This document shows positions 58,785-64,000 of a stretch of DNA of 64,000 nt, piece by piece; the stretch's first letter is position 1; each line of letters opens with the position of its first letter. Position numbers and translations under genes: made by a program. Below the pieces are notes generated by a model. It did no database searches. It was not told where the DNA came from and saw only the letters and a program-made list of their open reading frames with translations. The stretch lies in assembly GCA_002424605.1 (NCBI GenBank), contig DIKQ01000011.1, positions 77,322-141,321 of the forward strand. The letters are read 5' to 3'. Source of the DNA: Cloacimonetes bacterium UBA5614. GTDB taxonomy: Bacteria > Cloacimonadota > Cloacimonadia > Cloacimonadales > Cloacimonadaceae.

Positions 58785-59711
58785 TCAGGACGTCTTGCGC
58801 CTCAGCATCAGCCAGACGAAGAAGGGACAGCCGATAAAGGCGGTAATCACACCCACCGGCAATTCCAGCGGGGTGAGGTGCATTGCCAGGAAATCACAGC
58901 CCAGCAGGAAGATACCTCCCGCCAGCAAGCTGAGCGGAAAGACTCTGCGTTGCGAGGTGCCTGCCAGAAGCCGGACGATGTGAGGTATGATGAGTCCCAC
59001 AAATCCGATAATACCGGCATAGGAAACGGCAATTCCCGTCAGCAGTGAACTCAGCACGAACAACCGTCGGCGGATGGCGTGCACATTGATGCCCACGCTG
59101 CCGGCATACAAATCACCACTGCTCATCACATCCAGCGTAAGACTGTCACGGTAGATGATGTAAAGGATGACGGTTCCCGCACCGGCGAGAGCCAGGAAAA
59201 AGCGGTATTCCGCCAGCGTAAAGATATGTCCCAGGTTACCCATCAGGGTGCCCAGTATCAGCATGGTGTCTTTCTGGAAAAGATACATCACCAGCGAGAT
59301 GATGGCAGAGATAAACATACCCGCGATTATGCCGGAGAGCAGCAGGCGGGTCTTGTCAAACTGCCCTTTTTTCTGAGCCAGGGTCCAGACAACCAGCATG
59401 GTCAGCATCGCACCGGCAAAGCCGAACAGAGGCATCAGCAGAAACATGCCGGCAAGACCTGCCAGCACCGCTCCCAAAGCCGCTCCGGACGATATGCCCA
59501 GGATGTAGGGCTCTGCCAGGGGATTATTCAGCATCATCTGGTAAACCGAGCCGATGCCTGCCAGAGAGACACCTGTAAAAAGAGTCAGGATAAGGCGCGG
59601 AAGGCGTACATTCAGGATGATGTTACTGTCCGCACTGCCGGCAGTCAGGTAGAAAAAGCCGAGCAAAACTCCGAATACAATGAGGACTGGCAGCAAAGCG
59701 TTTTTTTTCAT
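58785..59711 (-). CDS. FecCD/BtuC-type ABC transporter permease
   Basis: Inner-membrane channel for iron-siderophore, heme or cobamide uptake, 308 residues with about nine or ten predicted helices. Family marks are LILTLFTGVSLAGIGSVYQMMLNNPLAEPYILGISSGA-type segments (seen as SLAGIGSVYQMMLNNPLAEP and ILGISSGAALGAVLAG) and FVGLIIPHIVRLL near the C terminus. Its ATG overlaps the binding-protein stop (TAATG), giving coupled synthesis. The ATPase subunit (BtuD/FecE) is missing; the next gene is convergent. Confidence 0.93.
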   Translation of the reverse strand: MKKNALLPVLIVFGVLLGFFYLTAGSADSNIILNVRLPRLILTLFTGVSLAGIGSVYQMMLNNPLAEPYILGISSGAALGAVLAGLAGMFLLMPLFGFAGAMLTMLVVWTLAQKKGQFDKTRLLLSGIIAGMFISAIISLVMYLFQKDTMLILGTLMGNLGHIFTLAEYRFFLALAGAGTVILYIIYRDSLTLDVMSSGDLYAGSVGINVHAIRRRLFVLSSLLTGIAVSYAGIIGFVGLIIPHIVRLLAGTSQRRVFPLSLLAGGIFLLGCDFLAMHLTPLELPVGVITAFIGCPFFVWLMLRRKTS

Positions 59712-60583
59712 TATGAGGCTTCCCGGAAGATTTCCTGCAGGCGTCTGGCTCCAAGGATGACGCGCGGTCCGGCGCGCAATAGCCAATCCGGGTTGAGGTC
59801 GCCCTCAAAGTAGATTCTGCCGTTGCGGACAGCAGGGATATCTTTCCAGCCCATGCGTTTGGTGATATTTTCCGCACTGTCCTGCGAGTAGCAAATCATC
59901 AGGTCCGGCCTGGCACGGATGACGTCCTCGGATGAAATCCTGCAGTAATCACGCTCCAGTTCGTCAAAGATATTGTCTCCGCCTGCCAGTTCGATGAGTT
60001 CTCCCACGAATGACTTGTCCGAGACGCTCATCAGCGGTTCGCGGTAAATCTCCAGATAGACCTTCCGGCGGTGTTCTGGTGTTGCGTTGTTCCTGATATG
60101 TTCCAGTTCGGCGCGCAGGCTGTCCGCCACAAACACGGCTCTTTCCCGCTTGCCGAGGGCTTCCCCGACCGTGATGATTCCTGACAGCATTTCCTGTATG
60201 GTCTGCGGATAAACACTTACGACTTTGATGCCGAGTTTAGCAAGTTCGGAGGCGATTGCCTGCTGTTCCAATGAGGAGGCAAAAACGAGGGATGGCTTGA
60301 GGGCAATGATTTTTTCCTTGTCCAAACTTCCGAATTTTCCCACTACGGTCTTGCCGGCATATGCCTCCGGCCAGGTGCATTCCTCCGTGATTCCCACCAC
60401 GTTATCCGTTCCTTCCAGCACGGCGATAATCTCCGCAAGTTCAGGAGAGAGAATCACATAGCGGTTGTCAGGATTGGGGGCATCCGCCTTATGGCAGGAT
60501 ACAAACAGCGTCAGGATTAACAGCAGACAAACGGCTGTTGCTGTCTTCAGGTAACTTCTGCGGACAAGGTTACTTCTTTTCAT
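59711..60583 (-). CDS. BtuF/FecB-type periplasmic substrate-binding lipoprotein
   Basis: Lipid-anchored binding protein of 290 residues with signal peptide and lipobox (LTLFVSC), then two TroA/BtuF-like lobes. Pattern: VILSPELAEIIAVLEGTDNV, VGKFGSLDKEKIIALKPSLV and RPDLMICYSQDSAE, as in cobalamin, siderophore or metal-chelate binders. The ATG at 60583 is used because it starts the signal peptide; in-frame codons further upstream run through palindromic element copy 2 of the second type. It is coupled to the permease gene. No cobalamin riboswitch or Fur box was seen in its leader. Confidence 0.92.
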   Translation of the reverse strand: MKRSNLVRRSYLKTATAVCLLLILTLFVSCHKADAPNPDNRYVILSPELAEIIAVLEGTDNVVGITEECTWPEAYAGKTVVGKFGSLDKEKIIALKPSLVFASSLEQQAIASELAKLGIKVVSVYPQTIQEMLSGIITVGEALGKRERAVFVADSLRAELEHIRNNATPEHRRKVYLEIYREPLMSVSDKSFVGELIELAGGDNIFDELERDYCRISSEDVIRARPDLMICYSQDSAENITKRMGWKDIPAVRNGRIYFEGDLNPDWLLRAGPRVILGARRLQEIFREAS

Positions 60584-60639
60584 ACCCGACAACCAAGACA
60601 GGGAGATTGCATTTTTGTCAACCCTTCCGCTCTTAATCA

Positions 60640-60711
60640 CATGTCGCGGAGATGTCCCGAAGCCGCCCGAAGAAAACCCGGTCATCTCCGCGACATCTTC
60701 GGGACATCTCA
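60640..60711. repeat. 72-bp intergenic palindromic element, second type, copy 2
   Basis: Same sequence as the element at 40130 except two positions (GCCG CCCGAA against GCCG GCCGAA, and CGACATC against CGGCATC). It lies upstream of the binding-protein gene, not after a stop codon. Confidence 0.88.
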
Positions 60712-60756
60712 TAGAGAAAGGTCCTGGCATCAGCCCGGTTTGGCAGGGTGGCGCTA

Positions 60757-61286
60757 TGTAATCCCGTACGCCGTTCAGGATGGCAACCACAACGCAAGCC
60801 AGTCCGTTAGGACGACACTGTGTAGACCCGCACTTTGAGTGCGGGGTAGCCAGCCCCCAAACACACCAGTCCGGTAGGATAGCTACCGTAAAACTGCTGT
60901 TGCTAAAATAGTGTGGACAAGCATATAATGATAAAGTTATAGGCGATTAAACATGTGTCCGGTTGTTTTCGCAGGAACGGAGTCCTGCGCTACGTTGCTC
61001 AACACTCCGTTGTTGAGATGTGCAACCGCAACGCAAACCAGTCCGTTAAGACGAAACTGTGTAGCCCGTACGCCGTTCAGGATGTGCAATCTACGTTGCT
61101 CAACACTCCGTTGTTGAGATGTGCAATCGCAACGCAAGCCAGTCCGTCAGGACGAAACTGTGTAATCCCGTACGCCGTTCAGGATGTGCAACCGCAACGC
61201 AAGCTAGTCCGTTAGGACGCCACTGTGTAGCCCCGCACTTTGAGTGCGGGGTAGCCAACCCCCCCCCAAACACACCAGTCCGGCAG
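60757..61286. repeat. Array of short hairpin repeat modules
   Basis: Non-coding array of about 530 bp made of a few recurring modules. A 60-65-nt module (CAACGCAAGCCAGTCCGT onward, ending ACTGTGTAGCCC or similar) occurs at about 60788, 61029, 61129 and 61192. CCGTACGCCGTTCAGGATG recurs at 60765, 61067 and 61169. ACGTTGCTCAACACTCCG with its stem occurs at 60992 and 61093. CCCGCACTTTGAGTGCGGGG occurs at about 60828 and 61233. Most modules hold a small stem-loop. There is no coding potential. The interior 60880-60955 stretch is AT-rich and unique. Confidence 0.85.
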
Positions 61287-61303
61287 GACGGCACAATATC
61301 CCC

Positions 61304-61332
61304 TTGACAGATTAGCCGACATAGGTTTTACT
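61304..61332 (+). promoter_or_regulatory. Sigma70-type promoter for the beta-helix protein
   Basis: TTGACA at 61304-61309, 17-bp spacer, TTTACT at 61327-61332 (4 of 6). It gives a very short leader before the ATG at 61351. Confidence 0.5.
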
Positions 61333-61350
61333 CAAATCAGGAGAGGATTG

Positions 61351-63753
61351 ATGAGGAAAGTCTTTATTGCAATCTTGCTTGCGTTACCGCTTCTGCTGCT
61401 GTCTGCCACCCTCACTGTTTCTTTGGATGGGACTCAGCAGTACACGAGTATTCAGAGTGCAATCAATGCCTCAGCTCCTAATGACAGCATTTTGGTAGCT
61501 CCCGGACGTTATTATGAAAATCTGAGGATAATATCAAAATCAATAACGATTCGGGGTTTCTTCAATCCAAATAGTCAGGATTCACTACAAATAACATATG
61601 TAGACGGAAACCAGACCGGTAGTTGCTTTGCCATAACAGATAGTTCAGATGTCGTTTTGGAGAATCTTTACCTTGCTAATGGCAGTGGCTTCCGTCAATT
61701 CCCAAGGTCTCTACCAACAGGTGGAGGAATATTCTGTCTGGATTCATCTTTGGATATCATAAACTGCATAATCAGGGACAATTCAGCTTATGATGCCGGA
61801 GGTGTGATATTCTTTAATTCAGATGCATTTCTTTCGGGCACTGATATTTCTTATAACCATTCACATAGAAGTGCAGCCGTTGCCTTGGTAACATCCAATG
61901 TAGTGTTTGATCCTATAAATCTATGCAGTATTTACCTCAATTTCGGGACAATCGGAAGCGATATCTCATTTGCTGCACAGGGTTACAATATTGTATTAGA
62001 TAAGTTCACGGTAGATAATCCGGATGATGAGTTTGTCTATAGTTCTGTTTTAGAGCAATACACATTATCATACCAAACAGTCGCTGTAGAACAGGTTCTA
62101 GCAGATTTGTATGTAAGCCCTTATGGGAGCGATGATAACGATGGACTATCTCCAGGTTCCCCCCTTAAAACAATAGCTTATGCTATCACAAAAGTCCGGG
62201 CAGACAGCTTGAATCCCAGGACTATACATCTTGCAGATGGTGTTTATTCCAAAAGTCTCAACGGGCAATATTTCCCGCTGAATATGAAAAGTTATGTGAC
62301 ACTCCAAGGATCAAGCGTTGATGGCACTATCATTGACGGAGAACTAAAATATCTTGCAGCCATGGGTTGGAATGGAGAAAAAGACTGCGCACTTAGAAAT
62401 CTGACTATCAGAAACTGCGGTAGTGAACTTAATCAAGGAGTAATATTATTCAATCCACGATTTTATAATAATGATGATAATACTCATACAAGAAGACCCC
62501 GGTATTTACTGGAAAACCTGAAATTCTTTAATTGCATTATCCCAACTGGTAATCCGAGTTCTGACACTCAATGGATGGCAGTTATTGAGTCACGCAATGT
62601 AGAAGTAGCTATGATAAAAAACCTAGATATAAGAAACTGCAGAGGAAGCTACGCCATCAATATCCAGGGAGGGAACACTTACGCCGAGAATATCCTGATT
62701 GATGATTATAGCTTTGGAAATGATGAATGTGCCGGTGTTCCAATTGGAATAGGAAGAAACAGCTATTATGATTACAATGAAGGGCCTAATTTTTTCGTCA
62801 ATGTCAGAATAACAAATTGTCTCACTAATGATAATTCAACTTTGACATCTTCAATGTTTGCTGTTAGTAATAGTTTAACAGGTAATCAAACCCCCATAGA
62901 AACCTATCTGATTAATTCTACTATCTCAAATAATCTGTGCCGTAATTATTATGGCAGCGCAATTTTACTAAAACATAACGGAAGACTTACACTGATAAAT
63001 TCTATTGTGAACCATAACCGACCCAATAACATCAGGCTGGATGCCCCTGCTGAAGAACCCAGTAGATTAAGGGTATTGAATAGTCTGGTTCATAATGATC
63101 CAAGTATGGGATATACTAACATAGTAAATTATGGTATCAACAATACCCAGGAATGGTATGGCATAAATCTGGATGTACTGCCGGACTTCGATTACAGTAA
63201 TGAAACAAATCCTTATTGTCTTAGCAACACATCTCCTTGTATTGATGCCGGCACGACTGATTTTAGCATGCTTTCTTTACCACAGGATTTTTCATTTCCA
63301 CTTTTAGACTTATATGGTAATCCACGGATTTATGGTGGACAGGTGGATTTAGGTGCTTATGAATGGAATGGAACAGATATTGATGAAGAGATATTGGTTA
63401 TAACAGATGGAATCAATCTGAGTCTTTATCCCAATCCTCTATATGCCAATGGCTCCAAGGGAAGTTATGGTTTTATAGAGTTTACCTTGCCAAAGAAAGC
63501 AAAGGAACCGCCAGTCGTGGAGATTTATAACCTGAAAGGGCAGAGGGTGCGCTCCCTGACTATCAGCCAAAGCTATAATGATTTGGTGCGTAAGGCAGGG
63601 CTTTCCAAAGATGTCAACACCACAGGGGAGTTCTATTCCACGGTGTTTGACTGCAAAGACATGAACAGCAAACCCCTGGCAACCGGCATCTACCTCATCA
63701 GGGTAAAGGCAGACGGCAGGCAGAAGACAGCCAAGCTGACCATCCTGAGATAG
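61351..63753 (+). CDS. Exported right-handed beta-helix protein with C-terminal sorting domain
   Basis: Exported protein of 800 residues. Signal peptide (about 1-19), a pectate-lyase-like beta-helix (TSIQSAINASAPNDSILVAP, SITIRGFF) over about 25-240, a DUF1565-like repeat start (LYVSPYGSDDNDGLSPGSPL) and a second parallel beta-helix (about 250-670), and a sorting domain (SLYPNPLY, LKGQRVRSL, GIYLIRV, final TILR) with a longer insert than its relatives. No lyase catalytic residues could be assigned, so it may bind rather than cut polysaccharide. The gene is AT-rich compared with neighbours and is flanked by two different repeat arrays. ATG 61351 follows GGAG. Confidence 0.88.
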   Translation: MRKVFIAILLALPLLLLSATLTVSLDGTQQYTSIQSAINASAPNDSILVAPGRYYENLRIISKSITIRGFFNPNSQDSLQITYVDGNQTGSCFAITDSSDVVLENLYLANGSGFRQFPRSLPTGGGIFCLDSSLDIINCIIRDNSAYDAGGVIFFNSDAFLSGTDISYNHSHRSAAVALVTSNVVFDPINLCSIYLNFGTIGSDISFAAQGYNIVLDKFTVDNPDDEFVYSSVLEQYTLSYQTVAVEQVLADLYVSPYGSDDNDGLSPGSPLKTIAYAITKVRADSLNPRTIHLADGVYSKSLNGQYFPLNMKSYVTLQGSSVDGTIIDGELKYLAAMGWNGEKDCALRNLTIRNCGSELNQGVILFNPRFYNNDDNTHTRRPRYLLENLKFFNCIIPTGNPSSDTQWMAVIESRNVEVAMIKNLDIRNCRGSYAINIQGGNTYAENILIDDYSFGNDECAGVPIGIGRNSYYDYNEGPNFFVNVRITNCLTNDNSTLTSSMFAVSNSLTGNQTPIETYLINSTISNNLCRNYYGSAILLKHNGRLTLINSIVNHNRPNNIRLDAPAEEPSRLRVLNSLVHNDPSMGYTNIVNYGINNTQEWYGINLDVLPDFDYSNETNPYCLSNTSPCIDAGTTDFSMLSLPQDFSFPLLDLYGNPRIYGGQVDLGAYEWNGTDIDEEILVITDGINLSLYPNPLYANGSKGSYGFIEFTLPKKAKEPPVVEIYNLKGQRVRSLTISQSYNDLVRKAGLSKDVNTTGEFYSTVFDCKDMNSKPLATGIYLIRVKADGRQKTAKLTILR

Positions 63754-63829
63754 GAATAGTAGATACAAGCATCCAGCATGTGACAGGATTGTTTTGCTCT
63801 GTTAATATTCGCAAGTTAACATTTACACA

Positions 63830-64000
63830 ATCTATGTCACCCCTCCGAGGTTGATTACGTTGGGGGAGCATACCCGGCGCTGACGCACCGGGCTATGCTA
63901 TGCCGTCACTCCGTGACTGAAATGTGCTTAGAAATCATCTATGCCACCCCTACGGGGTTGATTATAATGGGGGGCCATACCCGGCGCTTACGCACCGGGC
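63830..64000. repeat. 107-bp tandem hairpin repeat, running off the window
   Basis: A unit beginning ATCTATGTCACCCCTCCG at 63830 repeats at 63937 (ATCTATGCCACCCCTACG), period 107 bp; the second copy is cut by the window edge after 64 bp and aligns without gaps. Each full unit has three short stems: CCTCCGAGG (CCCCTACGGGG in copy 2), CCCGGCGCTGACGCACCGGG, and GTCACTCCGTGAC. The stretch 63754-63829 before it is unremarkable AT-rich DNA. Confidence 0.85.

Noticed and set aside
60584..60640. Cobalamin riboswitch or Fur box for the binding-protein gene
   Set aside because: No B12-box-like or Fur-like sequence is visible; the leader is only about 55 bp before the repeat element.
60757..61286. CRISPR array
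   Set aside because: Repeats are of several kinds, unevenly spaced, internally hairpinned and without unique spacers of constant length; no cas genes are present.

Overview
The window (64 kb, no rRNA or tRNA gene seen) reads as a chromosomal segment of an uncultured anaerobic Gram-negative bacterium. The best fit is Candidatus Cloacimonadota (Cloacimonas-like), inferred from the gene combination and not from any search. Pointers are: eight exported proteins ending in a type IX secretion-like / FlgD-like C-terminal domain (YPNPF, then a KGQ+V+xL motif, then GxYxYR and a basic last residue), two gingipain-type C25 peptidases, lysine fermentation genes (kamA, kdd and a probable kamB), a 2-oxoacid:ferredoxin oxidoreductase in one operon with methylmalonyl-CoA epimerase, formate-THF ligase, and outer-membrane biogenesis genes (LptE, LolA, RND efflux).

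Layout. 0-9 kb: a glycosyltransferase cut by the left edge, a perfect parS-like palindrome, purE and a HTH-EIIA fusion on the minus strand, then a tightly packed plus-strand run of lptE, a pseudouridine synthase, a divergent YchF-like NTPase, ftsK, lolA and manC. 9-24 kb: exported proteins (a C25 peptidase, two tandem paralogues, an adhesin-like protein, a transglutaminase-like protein) with a SagB-type oxidoreductase and an SRAP repair protein. 24-31 kb: RND pump and adaptor, then an OlsB/GlsB-like N-acyltransferase with a PlsC-like acyltransferase. 31-39 kb: second C25 peptidase, M23 peptidase, CDF transporter, and kamB/kamA/kdd. 39-47 kb: lipoprotein, GYF-domain membrane protein, AlkD, fhs, an OB-fold exported protein and an M3 oligopeptidase. 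47-53 kb: mce-korCBAD on the minus strand, then a PHP-glycosyltransferase gene interrupted by a single in-frame TGA. 53-61 kb: fur-feoB-feoA with a Fur box, an SpoU methyltransferase, an M3 oligoendopeptidase and a BtuC/BtuF-type pair. 61-64 kb: an AT-rich beta-helix exported protein between two different arrays of short hairpin repeats.

The most unusual signal is non-coding. Eight intergenic elements of about 60-90 bp lie mostly just after stop codons. They are imperfect palindromes whose arms are built from 2-3 tandem 11-nt units (consensus roughly NANCGNGGNNN), often capped by CCTGC/GCAGG ends. Two further near-identical 72-bp elements have the same 11-nt architecture with a different unit sequence. 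Other observations worth a second look are the in-frame TGA at an expected glycine codon, the parS site, the split lysine-fermentation locus, and the hairpin arrays around the last gene.

Metabolically the window suggests an amino-acid fermenter. Lysine enters through KamA and Kdd. 2-oxoacids are oxidised with ferredoxin to acyl-CoA, and Mce joins succinyl-CoA to propionyl-CoA. Secreted proteases and two cytosolic M3 peptidases would supply the amino acids, and Feo plus an iron/cobamide-type transporter would supply the metal cofactors these enzymes need.
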